Below are positions 35,692 through 45,560 of a DNA stretch of 64,000 nt, in pieces; the first letter of the stretch is position 1; every line of letters starts with the position of its first letter. The notes beneath the pieces were generated by a model that was given only the letters and a program-made list of their open reading frames with translations, had not been told where the DNA came from and searched no databases. Source of the stretch: Variovorax sp. TBS-050B (GTDB taxonomy: Bacteria; Pseudomonadota; Gammaproteobacteria; Burkholderiales; Burkholderiaceae_C); the NCBI RefSeq assembly GCF_029893635.1, contig NZ_JARXYR010000002.1, positions 3,633,001 to 3,697,000 of the forward strand, read 5' to 3'. A program made the translations under genes and the position numbers.

Positions 35692-36618
35692 CTAGCGCTT
35701 GGGCCTGAGCGACACGATCAGCGACGGGAAGATCCGTCCGTCGGTGTCGCGCGGCAGCTTGTCGGTCTTGTGCAGGCCGCGCTCGGCGGCTTCGTCCCAG
35801 CTCGGCAGGCCGCTCGACTTGGTGAGCCGCACGCCGACGATGGTGCCGTCGGGCGCGAGCTTGACCTCGAACTCCGCGGCCGGGTTGCCGCTCACCGTGT
35901 CGGCCTCGGGGAAGGTGATGTTCGGCCGCACCGCGGCGGCGATGCGGCCCGCATAGCCGCTCGACGGACCCGCCGAACGCAGCGCGTTGCCCTGGGCCTC
36001 GTCGCCGCCGCTCGCGCCGGCCATGCCCTGCATGCGCTTGAGCACCGCGGCGCGGTCGGCCGCAGCCTGCTTGGCGGCGGCTTCGGCCTTCTTCGCCTCG
36101 GCCTGCTTGGCCTCGGCTTCCTGGCGCTTCTTCTGCTCGGCCAGCTTCTTCTGCTGTTCCTGCTTGCGCTCGGCTTCTTCCTCGGCGCGCTGCTTGGCCT
36201 CGAGCTCCTTCTTGCGCTGCTCCTGGCGCTGGCGCTCGAGTTCGCGCTCCTTCTGTTCCTTCTGCTCCTTGAGCTTCTTCTCGCGTTCGAGCGCGATGTC
36301 GGGCGCCTTCGGCGCGGGGGCGGGCTCGGGGGCCCTGACCTGCGGCGGCGGGGGAGGCGGGGGCGGCGGTGCGGGCGGCGGCGGCGCCGGCGTGGGCTGC
36401 GGCGGCTCCGGCACCGACAGGCGCGGCGCGGCCTGCTGCACCGTCGAGGACCAGAGCTCCGCGTCGACCGCGCCTTCGTCGGTCTCGCTGCGCCAGCGCA
36501 CGCCCCAGGTCAGGGCCGCGATCAGGAGCGCATGCGCGACCAGTGCCAGCAGCACGGCCCGCGGCGTGCCGCGCTGCGGCGGCGGTGCGAATTCGGGACG
36601 GTCGAGGGCGAGCGACAT
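35692..36618 (-). CDS. tolA: TolA, cell-envelope periplasmic linker
   Basis: A 308-residue protein: a single N-terminal membrane helix ([18 protein letters not shown]), a Pro/Ala-rich stretch, a long charged coiled coil of Lys/Glu/Gln repeats (about residues 108-190), and a TonB/TolA C-terminal domain ([29 protein letters not shown]). It links the TolQR motor to the outer membrane for envelope constriction at division. It is the last gene of the ybgC-tolQ-tolR-tolA unit, converging on dnaE. Confidence 0.93.
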   Translation of the reverse strand: MSLALDRPEFAPPPQRGTPRAVLLALVAHALLIAALTWGVRWRSETDEGAVDAELWSSTVQQAAPRLSVPEPPQPTPAPPPPAPPPPPPPPPQVRAPEPAPAPKAPDIALEREKKLKEQKEQKERELERQRQEQRKKELEAKQRAEEEAERKQEQQKKLAEQKKRQEAEAKQAEAKKAEAAAKQAAADRAAVLKRMQGMAGASGGDEAQGNALRSAGPSSGYAGRIAAAVRPNITFPEADTVSGNPAAEFEVKLAPDGTIVGVRLTKSSGLPSWDEAAERGLHKTDKLPRDTDGRIFPSLIVSLRPKR

Positions 36619-36621
36619 GCC

Positions 36622-37059
<438 letters not shown>

Positions 37060-37074
37060 GGGCTGGAACTCCGC

Positions 37075-37794
37075 TCAGCGGCTGCCCGGCGTGGCCGAGG
37101 CCGCCGTCGCGGCGGCCGGGTTGGCCGACAGGTTGCGCTGCAGGATGTTGGAGAACTCCTCGATGTAGGTCTCGAGGGCGATGGCGATCTTGTCGATCTC
37201 GCGCGCGAAGCGGTTGTAGCCCACCACCGCCGGAATGGCGGCGAACAGGCCGATCGCGGTGGCCACGAGCGCCTCGGCGATGCCGGGCGCCACGGTGGCG
37301 AGCGTCACCTGCGCGAGCGCGGCCAGGCCGGTGAAGGCATGCATGATCCCCCAGACCGTGCCGAACAGGCCGACGTAGGGCGAGACCGAGCCGACGGTGG
37401 CGAGGAACGAGAGGTTCTGCTCGGCCGCGTCGAGCTCGCGCTGGAAGCTCGCGCGCATGGCGCGGCGGGCGCCGTCGAGCAGCGTGCCGGGGTCGCTCAC
37501 GTGGCGCTCGCGCAGCTTCTGGTATTCGCGCATGCCGGAGGCGAAGATGCGCTCCATCGGGCCCGCGAACTTGGCGTTCTGGGCGGCCGAGGCGAACAGC
37601 TCGTTGAGGCTGGTGCCCGACCAGAATTCGCGCTCGAAGTCGTCGTTGAGCGCGCGCATGCGGCGCAGCGCGAAGTACTTGCGGATGATCGCGGCCCAGC
37701 TCGCGATCGAGACGATCACGAGCAGCGCCACGACGAGCTGCACCACGAAGCTCGCATGGAGCAGGAGATTGATGATGGAAAGGTCTTGGTTCAT
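37075..37794 (-). CDS. tolQ: TolQ, Tol-Pal motor subunit
   Basis: A 239-residue TolQ/ExbB-family protein with three hydrophobic helices. The third helix and preceding loop are in [20 protein letters not shown] and [20 protein letters not shown], which are the usual TolQ landmarks. ATG 37794 ([12 protein letters not shown]) is chosen; an upstream in-frame ATG would run into ybgC. It is 15 bases before tolR and 16 after ybgC. Confidence 0.93.
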   Translation of the reverse strand: MNQDLSIINLLLHASFVVQLVVALLVIVSIASWAAIIRKYFALRRMRALNDDFEREFWSGTSLNELFASAAQNAKFAGPMERIFASGMREYQKLRERHVSDPGTLLDGARRAMRASFQRELDAAEQNLSFLATVGSVSPYVGLFGTVWGIMHAFTGLAALAQVTLATVAPGIAEALVATAIGLFAAIPAVVGYNRFAREIDKIAIALETYIEEFSNILQRNLSANPAAATAASATPGSR

Positions 37795-37810
37795 GGCTTG
37801 AAAGTTTGAG

Positions 37811-38248
37811 TCATGGAGCCGCGCGGCGCTCGAGGGTTCCCGCCACCTGGCCCGGTATGCGCGCGGGGCGCAGGGTGGCGGCATCCACCCAGCCGATGCG
37901 GATCGTTCCCTCGCACAGCAGAACGGGTGCCGCTGCGCCCGTCCGCTCTTGCTCTGTTTTTGATAGCACCTGCTGACCGATTGTCAATGATGCACTTCCC
38001 AATTGTCGGAGTTCTGCCGTCACCAGCAGTTCGTCGTCGAGCCGGGAAGGCCGATGGTATTTGAGCTGGGTCTCGCTCACCACGAACTGGCCGCCGGTTT
38101 GCTCGCGCAGCTTGCGCTGCTCCACGCCGAGCGAGCGCAGCCATTCGGTGCGGCCGCGCTCCATGAACTTGAGGTAGTTGGCGTAGAACACGATGCCGCC
38201 GGCGTCGGTGTCCTCCCAGTAGACGCGGATCGGGAAGGCGTAGCTCAT
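37811..38248 (-). CDS. ybgC: YbgC acyl-CoA thioesterase of the Tol-Pal operon
   Basis: A 145-residue hotdog-fold thioesterase. The catalytic Asp is in VYWEDTDAGGIVFYANYL, and the second motif is FMERGRTEWLRSLG. YbgC is encoded at the head of tol-pal operons in many Proteobacteria and acts on acyl-CoA or acyl-carrier groups. Its start overlaps the aminotransferase stop as ATGA. Confidence 0.93.
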   Translation of the reverse strand: MSYAFPIRVYWEDTDAGGIVFYANYLKFMERGRTEWLRSLGVEQRKLREQTGGQFVVSETQLKYHRPSRLDDELLVTAELRQLGSASLTIGQQVLSKTEQERTGAAAPVLLCEGTIRIGWVDAATLRPARIPGQVAGTLERRAAP

Positions 38249-39432
38249 TGCGCGATCATGGCCCGCAGGCGTTCGATCGACGTCTCGAGGTGCGCCATCG
38301 AACTGGCGGTGGAGAAGCGCACGAAGCGCGAGGTGTCGGCGCTGCCGAAGTCGCGGCCCGGCGTGACGGCGACGTGCGCACGCTTCATGGTCTCGAAGGC
38401 GAAGTCCCAGCTGCCCTCGATGCCGAGCTGCTGCGCCACGCGGGTGCAGTCGGCCCAGGCGTAGAAGGCGCCGTCGGGCACCACGGGCACCGTGAGGCCG
38501 AGCGCGTTCAGCTGCGGGATGAACCAGTCGCGCCGCGCCTTGAACTCGGCCCGGCGCCGCTCGTACTCGGCGATGCTCGCGTCCTCGAAGCAGGCGAGCG
38601 CCGCGTACTGCGACACGGTGCTCGCGCAGATGAAGAGGTTCTGCGCCAGCCGTTCGACCACCGGGACCAGCGCCTCGGGCACCACGAGCCAGCCGAGGCG
38701 CCAGCCGGTCATGTTGAAGTACTTGCTGAAGCTGTTGATGCTGATGACGTTCTCGTCGATCGCGAGCGCGGTGTGGCCGAAGGCGTCGTCGTAGGAGAGG
38801 CCGAGGTAGATCTCGTCGACCAGGGTGATGCCGCCGCGCTGCGACACCAGCCGGTGGATGCGGCGCAGCTCGTCGGGCGCGATCGAGGTGCCGGTGGGGT
38901 TGGAAGGCGAGGCCAGCAGCACGCCGCGCGTCTTCGCGGTCCAGGCGGCTTCGACCTTGTCGGCCGTGAGCTGGAAGCGCTCCGCGGCCGTGGTCGGCAC
39001 CATCACGGCCTTGCCCTCGGCCGCGCTCACGAAGTGGCGGTTGCAGGGGTAGCTCGGGTCCGGCATGAGGATCTCGTCGCCCGCCTCGATCAGCGCGAGG
39101 CAGGCGAGCTGCAGCGCCGCCGAGGCCCCGGCCGTCACCACGATGCGCCGCGCCGGCACCGCGACGCCGAAGCGCTGCGCATACCAGGCGGCGATGCGCT
39201 CGCGCAGCGGCTCCAGGCCGGTGGCCTGCGTGTACTGCGTGGCGCCGGCGCGCACCGCGCGTGCCGCGGCTTCCTGCACCAGCGGCGGCGCAGTGAAGTC
39301 GGGCTCGCCGATGTTGAGGAAGATCATCGGCCGGTCGGTGTGGGCCACCTCGCGCGCGAGCGCGCCGGCGGCCTTGGCGACCTCCATCACGTAGAAGGGT
39401 TCGATGCGCTGTGCGCGCTGCGAGATTCTCAT
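38245..39432 (-). CDS. Class I/II PLP-dependent aminotransferase
   Basis: A 395-residue fold-type I aminotransferase. Landmarks are SPSNPTGT (binding the substrate and cofactor), the loop around the Schiff-base lysine SINSFSKYFNMTGWRLGW, and VRFSTASS near the end (the carboxylate-binding Arg). It resembles aspartate/alanine-type aminotransferases; the exact pair of amino acids is not deducible. It is 53 bases after nusB and overlaps ybgC, so it belongs to the rib-nusB-tol transcription run. Confidence 0.9.
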   Translation of the reverse strand: MRISQRAQRIEPFYVMEVAKAAGALAREVAHTDRPMIFLNIGEPDFTAPPLVQEAAARAVRAGATQYTQATGLEPLRERIAAWYAQRFGVAVPARRIVVTAGASAALQLACLALIEAGDEILMPDPSYPCNRHFVSAAEGKAVMVPTTAAERFQLTADKVEAAWTAKTRGVLLASPSNPTGTSIAPDELRRIHRLVSQRGGITLVDEIYLGLSYDDAFGHTALAIDENVISINSFSKYFNMTGWRLGWLVVPEALVPVVERLAQNLFICASTVSQYAALACFEDASIAEYERRRAEFKARRDWFIPQLNALGLTVPVVPDGAFYAWADCTRVAQQLGIEGSWDFAFETMKRAHVAVTPGRDFGSADTSRFVRFSTASSMAHLETSIERLRAMIAQ

Positions 39433-39484
39433 CGCACCCCCAGGCTGCGGCGCTGCGCGCCTTCGGGCGACCGGGCGGCGCTCC

Positions 39485-40030
39485 TCACGTCCTGGCCTTG
39501 CCTGCGGCGCGGTCGGCCTCGACCTCGGTGGCGCGCAGCTGCGGCGCCAGGCCGTTGAGCACCGCGTTGACGTATTTGTGGCCGTCGGTGCCGCCGAATT
39601 CCTTCGCGAGCTCGATGCATTCGTTGAGCACCACGCGCCACGGCACGTCCAGGCAGTGCTGGAACTCGTAGGCGCCGATCCACATCACCGCATGCTCGAT
39701 GGGCGAGATTTCCTCGAACTTGCGGTCGAGCAGCGGCCGGATGAGGGCGTCGAGCTGCTCGGCGCTTTCGATCGAGCCGTGGAGCAGCGCGTCGTAGTGC
39801 GCGGCATCGGCCTTGTGGAAGCCCGCGAGGTCGCGCGTGAAATGGTCGATGTCGGTCGGGTCGTTGCGGCCCACCAGATGCTGGTAGAGCGCCTGCAGCG
39901 CGAACTCGCGCGCGCGGCTGCGGTTCGACTTGGCCGAGGCCTTGCGCGCGCCCGTGCTCTTGAGGCCGGTGCGCGACTGGCGCGGCTTGGCGCTGGCGGC
40001 CTTGTTGTTGTCGTTGTGGTCGTCGGTCAT
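39485..40030 (-). CDS. nusB: Transcription antitermination factor NusB
   Basis: A 181-residue NusB protein. After a basic, disordered N-terminal extension of about 40 residues comes the helical domain: [41 protein letters not shown] and [20 protein letters not shown], the strongest family signature. It binds rRNA boxA with NusE. ATG 40030 overlaps the ribH stop as ATGA, the classic ribH-nusB coupling. The extended N-terminus is longer than the E. coli protein. Confidence 0.94.
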   Translation of the reverse strand: MTDDHNDNNKAASAKPRQSRTGLKSTGARKASAKSNRSRAREFALQALYQHLVGRNDPTDIDHFTRDLAGFHKADAAHYDALLHGSIESAEQLDALIRPLLDRKFEEISPIEHAVMWIGAYEFQHCLDVPWRVVLNECIELAKEFGGTDGHKYVNAVLNGLAPQLRATEVEADRAAGKART

Positions 40031-40488
40031 TGGAGGGAGGCCAGCAGTTGCGCCATCTCGACCGCCACTTGCGCCGCGTCGCGGCCCTTGTCGGTCTGGC
40101 GGGCCACGGCCTGCTCGAGGTTCTCGGTGGTGAGGATCGCGTTGGCGATGGGAAGGCGGTAGTCGAGTGCGATGCGGCTCACGCTCGCGCCCGATTCGTT
40201 GGCCACGAGCTCGAAGTGGTAGGTCTCGCCGCGGATGATGCAGCCCAGCGCCACCAGCGCGTGGTAGCCGCCGCGCTCGGCCATGGCCTGCAGCGCGACC
40301 GGCACTTCGAGCGCGCCGGGCACCTGCACGTGGTGGATGTCGGCGGCGGCCACGCCGAGCGCCTCGAGTTCCGAAAGGCAGGCGTGGGCCAGCGCGTCGG
40401 TGATGTCGGCGTTGAAGCGCGCCTGCACGATGCCGATGCGCAGTCCTTTGCCGTCGAGCGCCTTGGCTCCCTTGTTTGCACCTTGCAT
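40027..40488 (-). CDS. ribH: 6,7-dimethyl-8-ribityllumazine synthase RibH
   Basis: A 153-residue lumazine synthase, the penultimate enzyme of riboflavin synthesis. Features: [16 protein letters not shown] (binding the pyrimidine substrate), [14 protein letters not shown], and [19 protein letters not shown]. It assembles as a capsid-like or pentameric shell. It sits between ribBX (15 bases upstream) and nusB (overlapping) in the rib run. Confidence 0.95.
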   Translation of the reverse strand: MQGANKGAKALDGKGLRIGIVQARFNADITDALAHACLSELEALGVAAADIHHVQVPGALEVPVALQAMAERGGYHALVALGCIIRGETYHFELVANESGASVSRIALDYRLPIANAILTTENLEQAVARQTDKGRDAAQVAVEMAQLLASLQ

Positions 40489-40503
40489 GTCGTGTCCGTG
40501 TTG

Positions 40504-41661
40504 TCAGTCTTTGGTGAGGTAGCCGGCGATCTCGAGGCCGTAGCCCGCCGCCATGCTCGGCATGCGGCGCGGCGTGCCGAGCAGGTTCATGCGGTGCACG
40601 CCGCATTCGCGCAGGATCTGCGCGCCGATGCCGTAGCTGCGCAGGTCCATGCGGCCGCGCTCGGGCGCCTGCGCGGGGCGGGCGGTGCCGTCGAACTGGG
40701 CGAGCAGCTCGGCGCCGGTCTCGCCGCAGTTGAGCAGCACCGCCACGCCCTTGTCTTCCTTCGCGATGTGCGCGAGGCTGGCATCGAGGCTCCACGAGTG
40801 CAGCGAGCGGTTGATCTCGAGCGCGTCGAGCACCGACAGCGGCTCGTGCACGCGCACCGACACGGTTTCTTCGGGCGCCCAGCGGCCGCGCACCAGCGCG
40901 AGGTGCACCCCGCGGCTCGGCTTGTCGGTGAAGGCATGGGCGGTGAAGCTGCCCCAGGCGGTCTGGATCTCGCGGCAGCCGACCTTCTCGATCAGCGATT
41001 CGGTCCGGCTGCGGTGCTCGATAAGGGCGGCGATGGTGCCGATCTTGAGCCCGTGCTCGGCCGCGAACAGCTGCAGGTCCGGCAGGCGGGCCATGGTGCC
41101 GTCCTCGTTCATGACCTCGCAGATCACCGAGGCGGGCGAGCAGCCGGCCATCGCCGCGAGGTCGCAGCCGGCTTCGGTATGGCCGGCGCGCATCAGCACG
41201 CCGCCGTCGACCGCCTGCAGCGGGAAGATGTGGCCCGGCTGGACCAGGTCGCTCGCGACCGCGTTGCGCGCCACGGCCGCCTGCACGGTGCGCGCGCGGT
41301 CGGCGGCCGAGATGCCGGTGGTCACGCCTTCGGCGGCCTCGATCGAGACGGTGAAGGCGGTCGAATGCTTGGCGCCGTTGCGCGACACCATCGGCGGCAA
41401 TTGCAGCCGCTCGCACATCTCGCGTGAGAGCGTGAGGCAGATCAGGCCGCGCGCGTGGCGCGCCATGAAGTTGATCGCCTCGGGCGTGATGTGGTCGGCC
41501 GCGATGACGATGTCGCCTTCGTTCTCGCGGTCTTCCTCGTCCACGAGGATGACCATGCGGCCCGCGGCCAGCTCGGCGACGATCTCCTCGACCGGGGAGA
41601 TCGGCGCGGGTGCCCGCGTGCCGCGGGAGGCTGCGCCGATGGGCGTGACGGAGGCGTTCAT
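40504..41661 (-). CDS. ribB: RibBX: DHBP synthase fused to degenerate GTP cyclohydrolase II-like domain
   Basis: A 385-residue fusion. The N-terminal half is 3,4-dihydroxy-2-butanone 4-phosphate synthase (RibB), with the metal-binding acidic loop [20 protein letters not shown] and [16 protein letters not shown]. The C-terminal half has the GTP cyclohydrolase II fold ([33 protein letters not shown]) but lacks the zinc-binding Cys cluster and the catalytic loop normally near HSECLTGD and RCDCG: the equivalent is [19 protein letters not shown]. It should not make the pyrimidine precursor from GTP. This matches the RibBX variant described in Proteobacteria, so a separate ribA is expected elsewhere. 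Its start overlaps the ribE stop. Confidence 0.9.
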   Translation of the reverse strand: MNASVTPIGAASRGTRAPAPISPVEEIVAELAAGRMVILVDEEDRENEGDIVIAADHITPEAINFMARHARGLICLTLSREMCERLQLPPMVSRNGAKHSTAFTVSIEAAEGVTTGISAADRARTVQAAVARNAVASDLVQPGHIFPLQAVDGGVLMRAGHTEAGCDLAAMAGCSPASVICEVMNEDGTMARLPDLQLFAAEHGLKIGTIAALIEHRSRTESLIEKVGCREIQTAWGSFTAHAFTDKPSRGVHLALVRGRWAPEETVSVRVHEPLSVLDALEINRSLHSWSLDASLAHIAKEDKGVAVLLNCGETGAELLAQFDGTARPAQAPERGRMDLRSYGIGAQILRECGVHRMNLLGTPRRMPSMAAGYGLEIAGYLTKD

Positions 41662-42323
41662 TCGGCGGTGTCCTTGGAATACGTGGAAGTGGGCGGCACC
41701 AGCACGCCGGCCTGGAGCATGCGCTCCACGTAGCGCGCCACGGTGTCGATTTCGAGGTTGACCTTCGAGCCGGCCTGCAGGCTGCCGAGGGAGGTGTTCT
41801 CGACGGTGTGCGGGATCAGGTTGATGCTGATCTCGGCGCCGTCGGCGATGTCGGCCACGCTGTTGACCGTGAGGCTCACGCCGTTCACGGTGATCGAGCC
41901 CTTGTAGGCCAGGAAGCGCGCCAGCGCGGGCGGCGCGACCACGCGCAGTTCCCAGCTTTCGCCGACCGGCGCGAAGCGGCTCACGGTGCCGATGCCGTCG
42001 ACGTGGCCCGAGACGATGTGGCCGCCGAGCCGGTCGTTCGCGCGCAGCGCCTTCTCGAGGTTGATGCGCGCGTCCTGCGCGACCAGGCCCGCGGTCTTGT
42101 CGAGCGATTCGGCCGAGATGTCGATGGTGAACTGCCGCTCTGCCAGGTCGAGGCCGGTCACGGTCATGCAGGCGCCGTTGAGCGCGATGCTGTCGCCGAG
42201 GCCGACGTCGTCGAGGTAGCCCCCGGGCGCGGCGATGGTGAGTCTCTTGCCGTGGGTGGGGGAGGGGCCGAGGTCGTGGACGGCGGCGATGCGCCCCACG
42301 CCGGTGATGATTCCGGTGAACAT
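41658..42323 (-). CDS. ribE: Riboflavin synthase alpha subunit RibE (RibC)
   Basis: A 221-residue riboflavin synthase made of two similar halves. The first half starts [15 protein letters not shown] and has [13 protein letters not shown]; the second has [13 protein letters not shown] and [13 protein letters not shown]. The enzyme dismutates two lumazines to one riboflavin, with RibH supplying the lumazine. Overlap with ribBX is ATGA at 41658-41661, and the ribD gene lies 54 bases upstream. Confidence 0.94.
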   Translation of the reverse strand: MFTGIITGVGRIAAVHDLGPSPTHGKRLTIAAPGGYLDDVGLGDSIALNGACMTVTGLDLAERQFTIDISAESLDKTAGLVAQDARINLEKALRANDRLGGHIVSGHVDGIGTVSRFAPVGESWELRVVAPPALARFLAYKGSITVNGVSLTVNSVADIADGAEISINLIPHTVENTSLGSLQAGSKVNLEIDTVARYVERMLQAGVLVPPTSTYSKDTAE

Positions 42324-42377
42324 CCGCGTATTTTCGCAGACATCCCGGCCGGGGCGGCCCGGCCGGGGCTTCGGTCG

Positions 42378-43496
42378 CTAGAAAGCGTCCCGGCCGCGGA
42401 CCCGCGCCACGATCCGCAGGTCCGGTCCGAGCAGGTCGACCGACCGGAAGTCGAGCGGCAGCGCGCCCGCCAGCTCGGCGAGCGGGCCGCCCCGATGCAT
42501 GCCCGAGGCGATCTCGAGGCCGTCGCCGATGAGCTTCGGCGCCAGGTACAGCAGCAGCTCGTCGACCAGCCCCTCGCGCAGCAGCGAACCGTTGAGCTTG
42601 TGGCCGGCCTCGACGTGCAGCTCGTTGACCTCGCGCCGGGCCAGGTCGGCGAGCATCGCCGCGAGTTCGACCTTGCCCTGTGCGTTCGGCAGGCAGGTGA
42701 TGGTGGCGCCGCGGGCCTCCAGCGCGGCAGCTGCGGCGCGGTCCTCGGTAGCGGCGTAGATCCAGACCGCGCGGCCCGCGTCGAAGATGCGCGCATCGGG
42801 GGGCGTCTGCAGCCGGCTGTCGACCACCACCAGATGCGGCTGCCGCGTGGTCGGCACCAGCCGCACGTCGAGCCGCGGATCGTCCTCGAGCACCGTGCCC
42901 ACGCCGGTGAGCACCGCGCTGGCGCGCGCGCGCCAGGCGTGGCCGTCGGCCCGCGCCGCCTCGCCGGTGATCCACTGGCTCACCCCGTTGCGCAGCGCGG
43001 TCTTGCCGTCGAGCGAAGCCGCGGCCTTGAGCCTGAGCCACGGCGTCTTGCGGACCATGCGGCTGAAGAAGCCGATGTTGAGTTCCCGTGCCGCGTCGGC
43101 ACCGGCGCCCACCTCGACCGCGACGCCTGCGGCGCGCAGCCGCTCGAAGCCCTGGCCCGCGACCAGCGGGTTGGGATCGGCCATCGCTGCCACGACCCGG
43201 CCGACGCCGGCCGCGATCAGTGCGTCGCAGCAGGGGCCGGTCCGGCCGTGGTGGGCGCAGGGTTCGAGCGTCACCCAGGCCGTGGCGCCGACCACCGAAT
43301 TTCCGCGCGCCGCCGCGTCGCGCAGCGCCATCACCTCGGCATGCGGGCCGCCGACCTGCTGGGTCCGGCCTTCGCCGAGCACGGTGCCGTCGGGCGCTGC
43401 CAGCACGCAGCCGACGCGCGGGTTCGGGTCGGTTCCGGGGCCGGCCTGGCGCGCGAGATCGAGCGCACGCGCCATGAGATCGTTTTCAGCTTTCAT
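42378..43496 (-). CDS. ribD: Riboflavin bifunctional deaminase/reductase RibD
   Basis: A 372-residue fusion of a cytidine-deaminase-like domain (zinc ligands in GPHAEVMALRDA and TLEPCAHHGRTGPCC) and a C-terminal DHFR-like reductase (LKAAASLDGKTALRNGVSQW). It does the second and third steps of riboflavin synthesis. ATG 43496 is chosen because MKAENDLMARAL begins the family; the longer frame from 43673 adds 59 unrelated residues. No FMN riboswitch was found upstream. It heads the rib-nusB-tol run. Confidence 0.94.
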   Translation of the reverse strand: MKAENDLMARALDLARQAGPGTDPNPRVGCVLAAPDGTVLGEGRTQQVGGPHAEVMALRDAAARGNSVVGATAWVTLEPCAHHGRTGPCCDALIAAGVGRVVAAMADPNPLVAGQGFERLRAAGVAVEVGAGADAARELNIGFFSRMVRKTPWLRLKAAASLDGKTALRNGVSQWITGEAARADGHAWRARASAVLTGVGTVLEDDPRLDVRLVPTTRQPHLVVVDSRLQTPPDARIFDAGRAVWIYAATEDRAAAAALEARGATITCLPNAQGKVELAAMLADLARREVNELHVEAGHKLNGSLLREGLVDELLLYLAPKLIGDGLEIASGMHRGGPLAELAGALPLDFRSVDLLGPDLRIVARVRGRDAF

Positions 43497-43699
43497 TTTT
43501 TTCGTCTCTTCTTCTCGACGGATGCATCTGAAAAATTTCCTTCGGGTCCGAGTGTGCCGAAGACCGCCGGGTCGATGGTTCGCACCGCCGGTCGCGCCAC
43601 GGGCCCTCGAAGGAAAAGAAAAAAATAGGATTCCGGTCCATTGAATCAGGGAGATGCGTCGGCCCGGGCACAAGGTCCGGAGCGGGCGCAGCGTACAAG

Positions 43700-44236
43700 A
43701 TGGATCACGGATTCTGCGCGGAAGCGCGGGCGTTCCGGGGCGCCTGCATATCGCCAGCGGGTTTCACGCTGGTCGAGATGATGGTCGTCCTCGTGCTGAT
43801 GGCCGTCATGGCCGGGCTGGCGCTGCCCGGATTTCGCGGACTGGTCGAGCGATACCGCATCGAGCGCCTGTCCACGGCGCTGGTCGCGAGCGTGAGCCAC
43901 GCGCGTTCCGAGGCCATCCGGCGCGGACGCACTGTGCGCATCCAGCCCGGCGCGCAATGCGGCGGCACCGATTGGAGCTGCGGCTGGGAGACGGTGGTCG
44001 AGGTCGGAAAGGACACGGAGGTCCTCCGGCGGCAGGACCCGGACGGCGCGGTTCAGGTCGAGCGGACCGCCTCCGGAGCCCTGAGCTTCGACGCGATGGG
44101 CCACACGCCGAGCGCCGCGGGTTTCAAGCTCTTTCCGGCCGCCAATCCGGCATCGCCGCGCAGGGCTGTCGTGTGCATGTCGCTCGGCGGCCGTGTCCTG
44201 CTCGCGACCGGGGTTGAGAAATGCCCCGCGTCCTGA
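43700..44236 (+). CDS. fimT: Minor pilin FimT/GspH family
   Basis: A 178-residue type IV pilin-like protein. The type III signal is PAGFTLVEMMVVLVLMA: a short basic lead, cleavage before Phe, Glu at +5, then a hydrophobic helix. The C-terminal GspH-like domain has a Cys pair (QCGGTDWSCGWE). Minor pilins of this class help start pilus assembly and bind DNA in some species. It overlaps pilV by 16 bases and opens the minor-pilin operon. Confidence 0.9.
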   Translation: MDHGFCAEARAFRGACISPAGFTLVEMMVVLVLMAVMAGLALPGFRGLVERYRIERLSTALVASVSHARSEAIRRGRTVRIQPGAQCGGTDWSCGWETVVEVGKDTEVLRRQDPDGAVQVERTASGALSFDAMGHTPSAAGFKLFPAANPASPRRAVVCMSLGGRVLLATGVEKCPAS

Positions 44237-44760
44237 ACAGCGCCGCGGCGGGGCAGCGCGGGTTCTCGATGATCGAAGCCCTTGTCTCGATCCTGCTGCT
44301 CTCCTTCGGCCTGCTCGCACTGGCCGGCCTCCAGCTGCGCGTGCTCTCCGACAGCTCGGGCGCGAGCAGCCAGAACATCGCGGCACGGCTGGCCGGCGAA
44401 ATGGCCGAGCGCATTCGGGCCAATCCGCTGCAGGGGGCGACGGCCGCGAGCCCCTACAGGACCGGCTTCTCGCCGGCACCCGAGAAGGAGCCCGACCCCT
44501 CCTGCGCCGCGTCCGGTGCACTCTGCGATCCGGCCCAGCTCGCCGCGTGGGACCTGTGGGCCTGGAAGCGCAGGGTGGCCGCTGCGCTGCCGGGCGGGCT
44601 CGCGGACGTGCAATCCCGGGACGCGGCCGGGGGGCTTCTGTTCGTGCACGTCGCCTGGGACGAACCCGCGGCCCTCTACTCGGTCCAGCCCGACACGGCC
44701 TGGGGCTGCCCGGAGGGCAAGACCTGCCAGGAACTCATCGTTGCGGTCCCTCAGCCATGA
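44221..44760 (+). CDS. pilV: Minor pilin PilV
   Basis: A 179-residue minor pilin. The prepilin site is QRGFSMIEALVSILLLSFGL, with cleavage after Gly and the conserved Glu at +5. The PilV pattern AGLQLRVLSDSSGASSQNIA and the Cys-containing C-terminal region with an EPDPSCAASGALCDP stretch follow. It is coupled to pilW by an ATGA overlap. Confidence 0.9.
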   Translation: MPRVLNSAAAGQRGFSMIEALVSILLLSFGLLALAGLQLRVLSDSSGASSQNIAARLAGEMAERIRANPLQGATAASPYRTGFSPAPEKEPDPSCAASGALCDPAQLAAWDLWAWKRRVAAALPGGLADVQSRDAAGGLLFVHVAWDEPAALYSVQPDTAWGCPEGKTCQELIVAVPQP

Positions 44761-45560
44761 ACAGGACCATCCTTCGCCGCCGGCCGCGCTCGGGCTTCAC
44801 GCTGATCGAGTTTCTCGTCGCGCTGATCATCGGCATGCTGGTGATGCTGGCCGCCGTCGCCAGCCTGCTCGGCACGCGCGCCACCGCCGTGACGGTGGGC
44901 GAGCTCAACACCCTGAACGAATCCTCGGTGCTTGCGTTGCGGTTGCTGGGCCAGGAGATCCGCCAGGCCGGCTATCTGCCGATCGATCCGGGCGGGCCGC
45001 TGTCGTATTTCGACGTGCGCCTGAAGACGAACCTCGATGGCGCGCCCGCCTTCTTTGCCATCCAGGGCCAGGAGGCGCCGAAGGGCGCCGTGAACGACAC
45101 GCTGGTCGTCGGCTATGCGCCGGCGCCCGACTACTTTCGCGATTGCCTCGGTCAGAAAGCGAAGGGCGACGGCGACAAGACCTACGACCCGGCCGACCCG
45201 GCCAACGTGTCGAACGTGCGGCTGATCACCAGCGAGTTCTCCGTGATGAACGGAACCTTGCGCTGCAAGGGCAGCGGCGGCAAAGCCGCGCAGCCGATCA
45301 TCGACGGCGTGGAGCGCTTCGACGTGCTGTACGGCATCGCGGGGGCGGGCGGCGGCGAGCCGGTGGTGCGCTATGTCGCGGCCAATGGGGTGACCGACTT
45401 CGCCGGGGTGCGTACCGTTCGCGTGTGCCTGCAACTGGCGGGAAGTTCGCGTGCCAATCCGAACGCCAGCTACACCGATTGCGACGGCAAGGTGCAGACC
45501 GGCAGCGACGGCAGGCTGCGGCGCGTCTACACGGCGGTGTTCGCGCTGAGGAACCAATGA
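44757..45560 (+). CDS. pilW: Minor pilin PilW
   Basis: A 267-residue minor pilin. The prepilin signal is SGFTLIEFLVALIIGMLVML. PilW-specific sequence includes LLGQEIRQAGYLP and GVERFDVLYGI. It takes part with PilV, PilX and PilY1 in the pilus-tip priming complex. Starts and ends overlap the genes on both sides (ATGA with pilV and with pilX). Confidence 0.91.
   Translation: MNRTILRRRPRSGFTLIEFLVALIIGMLVMLAAVASLLGTRATAVTVGELNTLNESSVLALRLLGQEIRQAGYLPIDPGGPLSYFDVRLKTNLDGAPAFFAIQGQEAPKGAVNDTLVVGYAPAPDYFRDCLGQKAKGDGDKTYDPADPANVSNVRLITSEFSVMNGTLRCKGSGGKAAQPIIDGVERFDVLYGIAGAGGGEPVVRYVAANGVTDFAGVRTVRVCLQLAGSSRANPNASYTDCDGKVQTGSDGRLRRVYTAVFALRNQ

Noticed and set aside
43497..43699. FMN riboswitch before ribD
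   Set aside because: Only a short CCGGCGG stretch resembles the motif; the other conserved blocks are not present on the minus strand.
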